From Laetiporus sulphureus 93-53 (lineage: Eukaryota; Basidiomycota; Agaricomycetes; Polyporales; Laetiporaceae), in contig NW_024468514.1 of the NCBI RefSeq assembly GCF_001632365.1, forward strand, positions 1,054,249 to 1,118,248: DNA of 64,000 bases, in the 5' to 3' direction. Positions 23,780 through 36,183 of this stretch are shown here, piece after piece. The first letter of the stretch is position 1. The number at the start of each line of letters is the position of its first letter. Under the pieces are notes generated by a model. It ran no database searches. It was not told the DNA's origin and saw nothing but the letters and a program-made list of their open reading frames with translations. The position numbers were made by a program, and so were the translations under genes.

Positions 23780-26700
23780 TGAGCTCCTTGTCGAGGCGCG
23801 CGACTATCTAGTCCACGGGAACGAATGTCTTGAAGACGATGCGCTCGGCTGAAAACTCCTCGCCTGCTTGGACATTGTTTCCACGTCTAGCGACTCAGGC
23901 AGATCGTTGAATGGTTCGGGTCACCCGGGCGCATTATTGAGGCTGTCAGGGGCCGATCCAGTGTAACCGATGGACCGACGTTTGCCCTCCGAGACACCTC
24001 TCCAACGGTCCGCTAGTTCCATTTATCGGAACACCGTCCTTGGTGTTCCGCCGGATATTCGGAGTCTGGACCCTATCGGAATGCTATACATGAAGACGAT
24101 GGCCGCTCTTCACTGTTTCGGATCTATCGAGCGTTTTTGAGCTGTCTCAATCATCCCGGTTGTCAAACTCCGGGGTTTGCAGCTCTCTACGAAGTACGAA
24201 GGTCGGTGTTCTTTGTAATACTCATGAGGCCACATTTGTGACGAGTTCTATTGATGCGACTAACAGGTTGATATCATTTACCACACGCATTGCGTTGAGC
24301 ATCGCCGGCGTCACAAGGCTGGTGGCGCGGGCGTGGTGGCGCAGCAGGTTTAATGTGTTCTCGGCTAGTCGGCTAGAATCGAGGTCGTCTATGCCGGTTG
24401 AGACCTGAAGAGTCCTGAAGGCCTGACGGCCGCGGCCATTCACAGACATTGTCAAGTATCTCAAAACGTGATCCTAACATTGAGCTGTGCGAACATCAGG
24501 TTTCGATGCTGAGCGGTGCTGAGCGCTGATGCAGCGCAGTCGTGTTCCCAATTCCCGTGTTCATGCCCAGTGCAGTTATTGGGTCCCTATGCATATGGTG
24601 CTCTGTTTACTAACTAAGGTTGCTTCGTTCGCACAGAGGCATCGAGCCACGTTGCAGAACTGACATCTTCTGACCGGTATGACTCTACTGCCGGTACAAA
24701 GTTGGCTTGTTCGAGTCTATCTCGGACGCATCGATTGATGGTCGGCAGGCGGAACGGACGTGTCAAATCATCACATGCTTGTGGAGGACAAATTGCAGCT
24801 AGGTATTATTAGTGTAATTGGCGTTCGCAGAATGTTCGGCTTACGCTGACCGGAAGACATCTCTGCCATATAAATGCCACTTCGCGCATGCTACCCTCAG
24901 TCACACATGACTCAGCGCCATAGAGAGTATTGATCGTACACTTTGTGCTCCACCTTTGAGGTATGTCGCCATGACGGAACCATGCGCAAGAAGTGCTTGT
25001 CTGAGGCAACGATATCAGCTGCCAGTGAACCAGGATGGCTTCAGAGACGTTCAGCATGCAGTACGTGTAGCTCCCGTCGTTAGCAGCGTACGATGATACC
25101 AAATGTCGTGCCAGAGCAGGTCCACAGGTATGCGTCATTCACTAGAGATTGCGGACGCTATGATCATACGTTTCAGCTCCTCGGATACTTCCTCAACTGG
25201 GCTCTACTAGGGATATTGCTCACACAAGTCTGTGAGCACTCTTGATCAGCACAATGTGTTAGCTCCTACTGACGCTTGATAGATCTATACTATTTGTGGT
25301 TTCCCGAGGACAGAAAGATTATGAAATGTTTGGGTGAGTCATTACGTTCTCCGACGCGATTGCACCCTCGTTGAGACAGCATGGCGGAGCTAGTTTATGG
25401 CTTGGCAATCTTCGAGACTGTCCAGACATCTCTCACCACTGCTGCGGCATTCGATCAGTACATTTATTCCGACGGGGATACCTCACGGGTTGATACATTG
25501 CCCTTTGTCTGGTTTTCTGTGCCTGTTATGGCGGCAATCACTGCCGCTGTGGTGCAAATCTTCTATGCGTGGCGAATATTCATGCTGGCCCATTCATCAA
25601 ACTACGTTCTACCTATGATGGTGGTGATTGTAGGTCATCTTTTCATTTTATAGGATGTCCGAAACTTATTTCTGTCGTACAGCTTGCTTTGTTTCAGTTG
25701 GGAGCAGGTACCGCAGGCGGAGTCAAGGTTGGTCTAATTTTAATCCCTTAATATGGTCTTGACAGCCAAGGTGTCCTAAGATGGGTCAAGCTGCTACTGC
25801 TGCGGACGTAGGGCCAGCAGACGCATCGTTTGTCGTGAGTACTTTATATCCCATGTCCGTGGACTAGTCTACTCACCCGTACCACGCAGGCTTGGCTTGT
25901 CGGCGCCGCTGTTAATGATGTAGTTATTGCAGTTGCAATGACGATCCTCGTGGGTAGCATTCAACGTGTCGCCTTGAATGTGTGCCTGATTTGCGCATCT
26001 CAGCTACTAAGAGCTAAAACAGGGATAGCCAGAATGGATGCCATCCTGAGTGGGATCATACGCCTTTCCGTCGAGACAGGAAGTCTCACAGGTCAGCCCT
26101 TTGTCAGAAAGCCCTGACCCTGCTGACGTCCATTTAGCCACTTTGGCCATTGTTGTCCTCGTTTTGGTCACCTTGCCTTCGGTAAATGCTGTCCGTTTAA
26201 CTCCATGAGTATACTGTTAACGTCTACGGCAGCTAAAGCAGACGCTGCTGTATCAAGGGCCGTAAGTATCTCAGCTCTAAAGAGCAACATCACAATTCTC
26301 ACATAGATATATCAGCGCGCCTGTAATCACCAAAATGTAAGTCGTGGTTAAAATGCATTCGAGCTCGTTCGTTGCTGATATCTGCACAAGCTATGCAAAT
26401 TCACTTATGGTGAACTTGAACAATCGCGCATTCATACGGAAAAACGTCATGACATCTGATTCTGAATCAATTCGCATCAATCGCCTGGATACCGGACACA
26501 GCGCCACCGTTGATTGGGACATGGAAGATTCAATGAAAGCCGAGCACGGGTCAAACGTGCGCCGTCAAGGAGAGGAAACAACCGAAAACACAGAACTGAA
26601 GCTTGAGGTGCGTTGTGCGGCGTTCCTCGAAGTCATATAATGGTCCATTAACGGTCAACTCAGGATATCAAAGCCGCAACAGGAGGTAGCATGACATTTC

Positions 26701-28090
26701 AGACGCGCTCACAAGGGTCTGATGTCTGAAAGTGGGCCGCGACGTTGCCCTTGGCGCTACTGTTGCAGGTTACATGCCGAACTAGAATAATCCCTATTGG
26801 CCCGCGGGACATTTGAGGGAGCACCATGATTCGCGGTGCCCTATCAGTGCAACATTGCTGTCAGTGTAGATCAATTGTACTGTAAGTCCCCGTAGTTTGA
26901 CATGAAAATATGCCAGCATGCATGAAGCGATCGTGACGCGATGGTACGCTGCAGGACAAATGCAAGAGGCATTACCCTCGGGGTTGCGGATTTCAAACCA
27001 AGTACTTGTGCCTCAGTTAGCAGTGCCGTAAGCAGTAGTCTAAGCAACTGCATCGACGAAACACTCACCCTCAGACGTGCACCGTAAACTTGCAACGCGG
27101 GAACTATCAGGAGGAAGAGCGTCGACACAAGAGCTACCTCCACACCAAACTGAAACAGAGCAACGCCGCTGTTCAGAACCATGATGGTGAAGATAGAGAC
27201 GGCGATGACTGAGCTAAGCTGGCAGGCAGATGACTAGAAACTTGTCAAGGGTATCAAATGCAAAGGGAGGAGAAAGTACATCTTTCAGGAGAGGAAAACA
27301 CAGACCATACAGGTCCAGGGGCGGTTTCTATTGAACGAGCGAGAAAATTTCCAAAAAAAAACCACCGTGTTGCGAGCCGTTGCGCATGAATCGCATACGT
27401 GACGACTCCGCTCGCGGATAAGGACGCCTACAGCATCATTGAAAGCGCTATTCTCGGCTACATCATGCCGTTTGTCGCAGTTCTGAGGTATGCAACATGC
27501 CCTTCGCTTCAAGCGCTGCAATCTGTGCATGACATCTCTCTATGTAAATGTGATTGGAAGGGGAAAACATGCGCTGCTCGCTTTACAGAGCGTTGACGTA
27601 TCTCGCTTGACCCTTGCTATCAAACCCAATTCTGGGATGATATGCCATTACTGAAGATTTGGAGCCTCCCACGTCCAAATGGCCGGTTTCTGGCACCGCT
27701 TGGCGTAGTGCAGATATTATATCTCGGATCCGCTTCAGAACATCGTCTCATTGCCGACGGAATTGGTCCATCAGATGTTTTCAGTGCCAACATGCTGTGC
27801 AGCTACGCAGTTATACTCATGGAAACCGAATGGTTATATAGTTACTCATCCAAGTCCAGTCTGAGCAGTGTATTTGCATACATGTGTGAAATCTCGGCGG
27901 CAGTGGGAATAAATTCATAATGCGCTTGAGTTATATATTCTTGCTGTAGCATCACGATGATGGGTGTTCTTTTCGAGTCACTTTGATGGCATGCTGTTCT
28001 ATTTGAAAGCGGTCCAGACGTGATGCTGCAGCTGTCTTCGAAGTGTTGATCAATATGGCAGTGATACAGGGATAGGCTAGCGCGGCATTG
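23780..28090. repeat. Segmental duplication, copy 1
   Basis: Aligns base for base over most of its length with 29640-33250: shared blocks begin at gagctcctt and gaggcgcgcgacta (about 23780 and 29645), run through the DUF6534 gene, and end at ggataggctagcgcg (about 28070 and 33240). Copy 1 has about 750 extra bases (27180-27940) absent from copy 2, which has a short unrelated filler there. Divergence outside exons is visibly higher than in exons. Confidence 0.85.
25071..26729 (+). CDS. DUF6534-type multi-pass membrane protein, copy 1
   Basis: Exons chain in phase: 25071-25127 (tentative), 25177-25231, 25283-25333, 25394-25629, 25683-25727, 25766-25834, 25890-25949, 26004-26091, 26138 to about 26182, one or two small exons near 26235-26335, then 26391-about 26606 and a last exon ending at TGA 26727-26729. 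The product has at least six hydrophobic segments: LLGYFLNWALLGILL, VYGLAIFETVQ, VWFSVPVMAAITAAVVQIFYAWRI, YVLPMMVVIVALFQLG, AWLVGAAVNDVVIAVAMTILL and ATLAIVVLVLV. The C-terminal part (ARMDAILSGIIRLSVETGSLTA, then YANSLMVNLNNRAF) is the DUF6534 signature of basidiomycete membrane proteins of unknown function. The start codon is not resolved: an in-frame TAG precedes the first exon, in both copies. Confidence 0.7.
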
Positions 28091-28230
28091 GGCGGTGAGA
28101 GAGAATCTTGCAACCTCATAAATGTTGTTGGTCGAGTCATGCATCTCAGCGGCTTGACGCACCGTTGGAGGTTGCCCTTTCCGCTATATCTTCTGAGACT
28201 GTCCTTCCTTATACTCGGCATCAGTTTGTT
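26871..28230 (-). other. Minus-strand coding-like fragments shared by both duplicate copies
   Basis: Minus-strand frames conserved with copy 2 (32700-33235): a hydrophobic segment with VSTLFLLIVPALQVYGARL (26871-27182) and, upstream, INTSKTAAASRL followed by RFQIEQHAI (27952-28221). Frames stay open in both copies over these parts, which hints at a former or present gene, but no start, full splice chain or family could be found. Confidence 0.3.
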
Positions 28231-29639
28231 AGAATACTCGAGGAGTCTCGGGCGCTTGGCAGATAGTAGTAGGTGGCGGGCGTTTAAGACATCTTTACTA
28301 ACAGCTTACACCATGCACGAGTCCGTGCTGGCCATTCGTCGGTGCATTGTTTAGTATAGCGCAATTCCTGCTCGATTATGCTGCTCACGAGTCGCATGGG
28401 GCCGTATAAGTCCAGTTCCTCTCTGGTGGCAACAACTCTGGTCTGGCTCGTCTACTCGACTGGTGGCTTACTACGTGACAGTCTTCGATCTATTTGCCTT
28501 GGCGGCGTAAGTACAGGATGGGTCGTGATGTCGAATTCACGCTTATGTGGGCCTCACCGGGAGCCAGCCTTCCCGAGAGAAGACTACGGCGCAAAGCCCT
28601 CGCATTGGCTCTACGTGTCTGTTCCTGGTGCTGGGCGGGATCAGGGCACGAAAAACAAGTTGCTTGATGCTCACAAAGGGATTCACACTGAAGTTCAAGA
28701 AGTTCAAGCCTCTAGGCCTCTACGTTCGAAGTGCAACTCTCGACCATTACGGCCCGCATCTTTCTCAGTCTTGGAATCTAGAGGCGCACCGGTTCTAACA
28801 TCTGGTTGGGATTGCGGCAAGTAACCCGCTGAGAAGTACTGGTCATCTCCAGGTGCTGTTGACTACATTATCCAGCTCATGACAGCATCCATCGTGTCAT
28901 CTTCGACACTTGATCTCTCTTTTCGCGATGGTTTGAGCGCATTTACAGTTCTAAAAGAGCACTAAGCTGTAGCATCTTGCGCTCTATCTTGAAAAAGTTA
29001 GCCTGCTTTGAAAATGCGGTATTCTCGGTCGTTGTTTACACAAAATGCGCTTACTCGTCATTCTGTCTATCGGTGAAGCCTACAGAGCACTAGGCAGATT
29101 GATTCTGACAAATCGCATAATGCAGACTGTATCACTGCTCCCGTCAAGCGCCAATCACTCTCCGAACCAAACTTTCTATCTTGTCATCAACCTCCTCTGC
29201 CATAGCGCGCAACTTTGCGTCCACTTTGCCGTTCCTCGGGGCAGCGCAGATAGTCGAGGGCTGCACGCAATCTCCGCTCCGCTCCTGTCTGTCTTTTCCA
29301 CGATTAGCATGCGCGGCGGGGCGTGCAGCGTCGTGTATAGCTCTAGCTGCAGTATCGGCTGCGCCACAGCGGGATTTCCCAACTATATTGGTATGTCTTC
29401 GGACCGTCGGTGGTTCCGAAGTATGCATTTCACCACACATGGAACGGAGACCTTCCGAAGAGACTGCAGGGCATACGGTCAACGCGCATGTCTCTTGCAT
29501 GCATGTCGATGAGGAACAGGAGATATTGGGACACGTATACGAAGTCCTTTCCTTCGTTGACTTCGTGGAAACTACGCTCAAGTTCCTTCTAGTCTTCACT
29601 TACTTCAGGGATTCGAACAGCTGGGGACCGGTCTTATCG
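28091..29639. other. Unique spacer between the duplicate copies
   Basis: Not shared by the two copies. Plus-strand ORFs at 28378-28824 and 29181-29657 have no recognisable domain; the end of the latter (EEQEILGHVYEVLSFVDFVE) looks protein-like and might be an exon of a lost gene. Confidence 0.4.
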
Positions 29640-32600
29640 CTGTTGAGCTCCTTGTAGAGGCGCGCGACTATCTCTTTCTGCCCACGGGAACGGATGTCTC
29701 GAAGACGATGCACTTGGTTGAAAACTCCTCGACTGACTTGGACATCGTTTCCGTGTCTGATCTAGCGGTTCAGGGCGAGCATTTATCAGCGCCTCAGATC
29801 GCCGAAGGATTGATGTCGCCAGGGCCCATTTTAAGGCTGTCAGTGGCGGGTCTGCTGTAACAGATGTTTGCCCTTGAGACACCTCTCCACCAGTCCATCT
29901 CTCAAAACCTCGCCCTTGGTTATTCGCCAGATCTTCCAGATCTAGACGCCACCGGAATGCTATACAAGAAGGTGATGGCCGCTCTTTACTGTTTCGGATC
30001 TGTCAAGCGTGGAGTCATCTCAATCATCCCGGTTGTCAGTCTCGGGGCCTGCGGCGCTCTACGAGGTCGATGTCTTTTCACTACTGCCCCATTCGTGATG
30101 AGTTCTGTTGATGCAACTAACAGTTGATACCATTTACCACAAGCATTGCCTTGAGCATCTCTGGCGTCACCAGGCTGGTGGCACGCCCGTGGCGGCCGGC
30201 GAGTTTGATGTATTCTTGGCTAGAATCGAAGCCGCGTTTATGCCGGCTGAGATCTGAAGAGGCCTGGACGCCTGACGGCCGCGGCCATTCACAAGACATT
30301 GTCGAGCATCTCAAGATGTGATTCTAACATTGAAACTTGAGCGGTGCGAACATCAGGTTTCGATGCTGAGCGGTGCTCAGCGTTGATGCAGCGCAGTCGT
30401 GTTCACAATGCCCATATCCACGCCCTGTGTAATTATTGGATCCCTATGCATATGGTGCTCTATATACTAACTTCTAAGGCTGCTGCATTCGCACAGAAGC
30501 ATCGAGCCCTTGCAGAACTGACATCTTCTGGCCGTTATGACGTTACTGCCGGTACAGAATTGGCTTATACGACTCGGACCACATCGGCTGATGGTAGACA
30601 GGCAGAACGGACGTGTCAACTCATCACAACTTTGTGGAGCGTAAATTGCAGCTAGGTATTGTTACTGTAATTGGCGTTCGCAGAATGTTTCGACTCACGC
30701 TGTCCGGAAGACATCTCTGCCGTATAAATACCACTTCGCGCATGCTAATGTCAGTCGCACATAGGGAGCATCGATCGTATACTTCGTGCTCAACCTTTGA
30801 GGTATGTCCCTGTGACGGAACCATGCGCAAGAAGAATTGTCTAAGGCAACGATATCAGTTCAACCAGGATGACTTCGAAGACGTTCAGCGTACAGTACGT
30901 GTAGCTCCCGTCGTTGACAGTGTACGATGATACAAAATGTCGTACCAGAGCAGGTCCTCAGGTATGTGTCATTCACTAGAAATTGCGGACACTATGTTTA
31001 TACGTTTCAGCTCCTCGGCTACTTCCTCAACTGGGCTCTACTAGGGGTATTGCTCACACAAGTCTGTGAGTACTCCGAGTTGGACAACACAATGCATTAG
31101 CTCCTACTGATGCTTGATAGATCTATACTATTTGTGGTTTCCTGAGGACAGCAAGATTATGAAATGTTTGGGTGAGTCATTACGTTCTCCGACGCCTTGC
31201 ACTCTCGTTGAGACAGCATGGCGGAACTAGTCTATGGCTTGGCGATCTTCGAAACTATTCAAACATCTCTCACGACTGCTGCGGCATTCGATCAGTACAT
31301 TTATTCTGATGGGGACATCTCACGGGTTGATACATTTCCCTTTGTCTGGTTTGCTGTGCCTATTATGGCGGCAATCACTGCCGCCGTAGTGCAAATCTTC
31401 TATGCGTGGCGAATATTTATGATGCTGACCCATTCATCGCATTCATTGCGTTCATTGAACTACATTTTACCCGTGATAGTCGTGATTGTAAGTCGTCTTT
31501 TCATTTTATCGGATGCTCGAAAACTATTTCTGTCTTACAGCTTGCTTTGTTGCAGTTGGGGGCAGGTACTGCAGGCGGAGTCAAGGTTGGTCTGTTTTCG
31601 ATCCCCTCAATATGCTCTTGACAGCGGAGGTGTCGCAAGATAGGTCAAGCTGCTACTGCCGCGGACTTAGGCCCAGCAGACGCATCTTTGACCGTGAGTA
31701 CCTCATACCCCATGTCCGTGGACTAGTCAACCCACCCGTACCTCGCAGACTTGGCTTGTCGGCGCCGCTGTCAATGATGTAGTTATTGCAGTTGCAATGA
31801 CGATCCTCGTGGGTAGCATTCAACGTGTCACCTTGAATGTTTGCCTGATTGAGCGTCTCAGCTATTAAGAGCTAAGATAGGAATAGCCAGAATGGATGCC
31901 ATCCTAAGTGGGATCATATGCCTTTCCGTCGAGACAGGCAGTCTCACAGGTCAGCCCTCTATCAGCAATCCCTGATCCTGCTGACGTCCATTTAGCCACT
32001 TTAGCCATTGTTGCCGTAATTTTGATCGCTTTGCCTTCGGTGAACGCTGTCCGTTTAGCTCCGTGGGTGTACTGTTAACGTCTACGACAGCTAAAGCAGA
32101 CGCTGCTGTATCAAGCGCCGTAAGTGTCTCAGCTATAAAGGACAACATCACGATTCTCATCTAGAACAATCAGCGCACCTGTAATCACCAAAATGTAAGT
32201 CGTGTTCAGAATGCCTTCGAGCTCGTTCGTTGCTGATACTTGCACAAGCTATGCAAATTCACTTATGGTGAACTTGAATAATCGTGCATTCATACGGAAA
32301 AACGTCATGCTGTCTTTCGTGGAACCAATTCGCATCTCTCGCATAGATGCCGAACACAGTGCCACCATTGAGTGGGACACGGAAGATTCAATGAGAGCCG
32401 AGCATGGGTCAAATGAGCGCCATCAAGGAGGGAGAACAACCGAAAACACAGAAATGAGGCTTGAGGTGCGTTGTGCGGCGTTCCTCGAAGTCATATAATG
32501 GTGCATTCACGATCAATTCAGGATCTCAAAGCCGCAACAGGAGGTAGCATGACATTTCAGATGCACTCACAAGTGTCTAACGTCTAAGACTGGGCAAGAC

Positions 32601-33250
32601 ACGCGACGTTGCCCTTGGCTGTCGCAAGCTACATGCTGAACTAGAACAATTCGCATTGGCTCTCGGGACTTTTGAGCGAGCACCATGATCCGTTGTACCC
32701 TACCAGCACAACATTGCTGTCAGTGTAGATCTATTGCACTGTAAGTCTCCACAGTATGGTATGAAAGTATGGCATGCATGAATCGATACGAGGCGCACTG
32801 CAGGACAAATGTACGAGGCGTTACCCGCGGGATTACGGATTTCAAACCGAGTACTTGTGCCGCCTTCAGTTAGCCGTGCCGTCAGCGGTAGTCTAAGCAA
32901 CTGCGTCGATGAAATACTCATTTTCAGACGTGCACCATAAACTTGCAACGCAGAAATTACCATGAGGAAGAGCGTCGACACAAGAGCTACCCCTACACCA
33001 AACGTTTGCGATACGCCATTCCGCTGGGACTCCCGGACGTGATACTGAAATAGAGCAGCGTGTCATGGGTGCATGTAACCTTTTGCCTCCTGGCGTTCAT
33101 CACTAGTTGCTGTAGCATCACGATGTTGTGTGTTCTTTTCGAGTCAGTGTGATGGCATGCTGTTCTATATGAAAGCGGCCCAGACGTGATGCTGCAGCTG
33201 TCTTCGAAGTGTTGATCAATACGGCAGAGACACACAACTTGTCGGATAGG
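29640..33250. repeat. Segmental duplication, copy 2
   Basis: Partner of 23780-28090, offset about 5.86 kb. The upstream part holds an open plus-strand frame (ELLVEARDYLFLPTGTD..., 29645-29860) that is frameshifted in copy 1, plus a further shared fragment (GMLYKKVMAALYCFGS near 29955), so a second, now broken gene was probably part of the duplicated block. Confidence 0.85.
30905..32587 (+). CDS. DUF6534-type multi-pass membrane protein, copy 2
   Basis: Same exon structure and splice sites as the copy at 25071-26729, with first recognisable exon from 30905 and TAA at 32585-32587. Reading frames are preserved in every exon. Most replacements are conservative (ILLTQV to VLLTQV, DTLPFVWFS to DTFPFVWFA). 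One region gains residues in frame after YAWRIFM (HSSHSLRS inserted). The last exon keeps DLKAATGGSMTFQ against DIKAATGGSMTFQ in copy 1. Preserved frames with in-frame indels argue that at least one copy is or was recently functional. Same unresolved N-terminus and in-frame TAG before the first exon. Confidence 0.7.
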
Positions 33251-33864
33251 CTAGCGCGCTAAACACGCGCTATGATCTTTCTCTCGTCTTGCTCTTACCC
33301 GCGTCGTCTGCTCAGTGTGATGCAAAGCTTGCTGGTCCTGCCATCTTCGCATATCATATACTGCCGGTCCCTTTAATACTGTGTATTCCACCTATTCAGT
33401 GACGGCCATCTCGTTCAACGCCATTTGACATGCAGAGGAAATGGCACGGGCAATATCAGGTACGTTTCACAGCGTTGTACTTAGTTAATCTTTGGCTCGT
33501 GAGGTAAATGACATAACACGGATTAATTAATCCCGTGTTGAGTTCCTCCCGTCACAACTTGAGCTGAGGATTATATGCAACTCCAGCATCTTGGACCACC
33601 CGCTAGCGCGGAAGTGTCGTCGCCGTGGACTTGAACTACTCGTGCCGAATATATCGCTAATTGCTCTGTGCGTTTCTAGTGTTATCTCACGATCTTCTCT
33701 CCTCGAGGCGTTTTCACACATAGTCCATAAATGATATTGGGCGACGAGGAGGGCGTTGCGTATCGATACGCTGAACATCGGATTCCATGACATAAGGTGT
33801 GGTAGATTTCATGCTCAAATCCTACAAATGATTTCTTTCTAACTTCGTCACCATCGTCTTCCCT
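33251..33864. other. Intergenic, no feature seen
   Basis: 614 bases beyond the duplication edge, downstream of the orphan minus-strand gene. A minus-strand 88-codon frame (33527-33793) has no support. Confidence 0.5.
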
Positions 33865-35220
33865 TCACCTCTTTACCATTGAGACTGCCCTCTCAGCGGT
33901 GGATTTTTTCTGGCTCTTTTTCCGGCCCTTACGAGGGCTCGCGGTTGGAGCAGCTAGCATCTTTGTTGCCGACGCCCTCTGTTTCGACCAGGTAACCCGA
34001 GTGCGCCTTTTCTGAAGGCTGGATTCTTCGCGAGGACCACCGACAGTCTCGACGCTAGCAACGTATCCGCTCTCGCTGCCGTACTCGATGGATGCCAGCT
34101 CGCTGGCTCTAGAGTCATTGATGGAAGGCCCAGGTGCGATGAAGATCCGCTTCTCCGTCGCGCTCTCGGGCGGCGCCGGTGTGGCACGACGGGATTGAGA
34201 ACCGTTAGCAAGGTGTGTGCCCCCACTCATGTCCCGGCTCTCGGTCTCGTCATGTACCAACACGGAAACACTGGCGAGGTCTTCATTCTCGGCTGCCATG
34301 CTTCGCGCATCGTTTTCAGGAGCCATGGATGACGCCAGTGTCGTGAGCCAGGAGAGGACTTTGTCAGTTCCAAAGAACGCTTGAGGAGCAGGGATCATGG
34401 CGGGTGATATGACGTTGGTCGAGCGAACCGAGTTTGCCTCTGAGGCCTCGGTTGTCCCGTGAACCCGAAACGCGGGGTGACTATCGAAAGCAAAGGAGCC
34501 AGCGTACGAGCCCGAAAGCTGGTCGGCGTTCGGAATACCCCAACCATGGACGTCGCATTGCCGGAAGCCTTGCCAAGGTTCGCATGTGCAGACGCCACCA
34601 CTGAAGTCGGAGGTGTGCCTCGACTGTGCGTTGTCCTGCTCATAGCCCAACCCTCTTGAACTGGCATGTACAACACCAGGCAGCTGTCCCGTCGTGACCG
34701 CAGAATCGACGTTTGAGCCAGCCTGGGGTCCTACATGTGGCTGAGCATGGACTGTGCTCGCGTTGCTCGCAACATATCCGCGGATGGTACTGACATCGTC
34801 TTCGTCCCAGTCATTCTGCGAGCCCGCTTTGCCGTTTCCTGACCATTTCCATTCCGCTGCAGACCTTGAATACACATACTTCGTCGTGCTGGATCCGCCA
34901 TTATGTTCGAGAGCCAGTCCACCGCCAGAGTTACCTCCGACATTCACTTCGTTCCTCATGCCGCTGCTGACGTGCACAGAGCCGGTGTCACTGGGCCCGT
35001 TGCCATAGACATGACCAGCTTTGCTGCCACCGAAATATGCAGAGTGGCTGATGCCATGTACGTCGTCGTCGTTTCGGTGAGTTGTCTTCGAGGAGTCCGA
35101 CTGCGCTGATTCAGTCGGGCTCGCCGCTGACAGGTGTCGATGAGGCATTGTCAAACCGCCCACGCGAGGATGCTGGTGCAGACCGTCATCACGCGTACGA
35201 GACCGCAGGTGGTATATCAT
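33865..35220 (-). CDS. Orphan low-complexity protein, 451 aa
   Basis: A single open frame from an ATG at 35220 (a second in-frame ATG, MPHRHLSAASP, follows 24 codons later). The protein is Ser/Gly/His-rich with a disordered look, a Cys-containing patch (GGVCTCEPWQGFRQCDVHGWG) and a strongly basic C-terminus (PRKGRKKSQKKS, VSMVKR) that could be a nuclear localisation signal. RRTRVTWSKQRAS precedes it. No domain recognised. A separate minus-strand frame at 35468-35815 (charged, LKADEKELDERKHARKVLK) could be an upstream exon, but I found no clean splice joining it. Probably a lineage-specific gene. Confidence 0.55.
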   Translation of the reverse strand: MIYHLRSRTRDDGLHQHPRVGGLTMPHRHLSAASPTESAQSDSSKTTHRNDDDVHGISHSAYFGGSKAGHVYGNGPSDTGSVHVSSGMRNEVNVGGNSGGGLALEHNGGSSTTKYVYSRSAAEWKWSGNGKAGSQNDWDEDDVSTIRGYVASNASTVHAQPHVGPQAGSNVDSAVTTGQLPGVVHASSRGLGYEQDNAQSRHTSDFSGGVCTCEPWQGFRQCDVHGWGIPNADQLSGSYAGSFAFDSHPAFRVHGTTEASEANSVRSTNVISPAMIPAPQAFFGTDKVLSWLTTLASSMAPENDARSMAAENEDLASVSVLVHDETESRDMSGGTHLANGSQSRRATPAPPESATEKRIFIAPGPSINDSRASELASIEYGSESGYVASVETVGGPREESSLQKRRTRVTWSKQRASATKMLAAPTASPRKGRKKSQKKSTAERAVSMVKR

Positions 35221-36183
35221 CTAGAGCGGATGTCTCTGGCCGAGGAAATAGGACGATCAGGAATGTGCGTACGGTGGTGCTGAATAGCGGTCAGGCCACC
35301 TGAGGGAGTCAGATATCGCGGAGAATGATTGTGGTGGGATCAAGGTGAGTGCAGAGAGTGTGCCCAGAGAATTTATCGCCACCGCGGCCACAGCGGCCAC
35401 TTCTCGCAGCCTCGCTGCAGCTTCTGCAGGCGCCTCCAGCCACAAATCACAGGCGGGATCTTTTTTATTACGTCGTCGACACGAGGACTGATTGATGGGC
35501 CACTCGTGTGGCATCGAAGCCCAGATTGGATTTTCGTTGTCCCCTTGGGTTCTGCGAGTGCCTGATCGCTCTGTAGGATGCACGAGGGTGTTGAGCTGAG
35601 GACGATGACTGCATGCCGTTGCCAATCTCCGTATCGTTTTGTGCCTCATTTACAAGAATGGCTCGGAGAATCGATGATGTCCACTGTAGAAGGCCGACTT
35701 TCAGCACCTTCCTAGCATGCTTTCGCTCGTCGAGTTCCTTCTCGTCCGCCTTTAAAGAGAGCCGCATTTTCCTTGTATCACTATATCTGCTTCTGAGCTC
35801 GTATTCCGATCGCACCAGTCGCCACGGCCAAGGTCGATCATTTCACACGTGGAGGTAGGTATTTCAAGAGCGAGCGACGACGCAGGATTGCGGTGACCTA
35901 GCCTGGATGAAAGAGGTGCTCTGCAGGAAGCCTATGTGGTGGAGGTGGTGAGAGTGCGAGTAGTGCTGCAGGGGTCTGAAGACGAACTACTATGCGGAGC
36001 AGAATGCGCATTGATTAGAATCAGGGGTTCTGATGGTGCTAACCCAATGCTAACCTGTTATGTCTTTGTATCCGTTATGGCACGTGAGCGCGTTAAGGCC
36101 TGCCACAGCCAAGCGCCCCTTTCGTTCTCAGCTCTTCGCACAACCTTCACTACCCTCTACGAACTTCTTGAAAATCAATAAAT
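35221..36183. other. Divergent promoter region
   Basis: Lies between the minus-strand orphan gene and PMP3. Contains the charged minus-strand frame 35468-35815 mentioned with the orphan gene. The last 30 bases before the PMP3 ATG are A/C-rich, as in a leader. No TATA box identified. Confidence 0.5.

Noticed and set aside
25321..25394. Apparent frameshift between exons 3 and 4 of the DUF6534 genes
   Set aside because: Choosing the acceptor at ctag (25391-25393) restores KCLVYGLAIFETVQ in both copies, so there is no frameshift.
28378..28824. 148-codon plus-strand ORF in the duplication spacer
   Set aside because: No motif, no splice partners, absent from the other copy.
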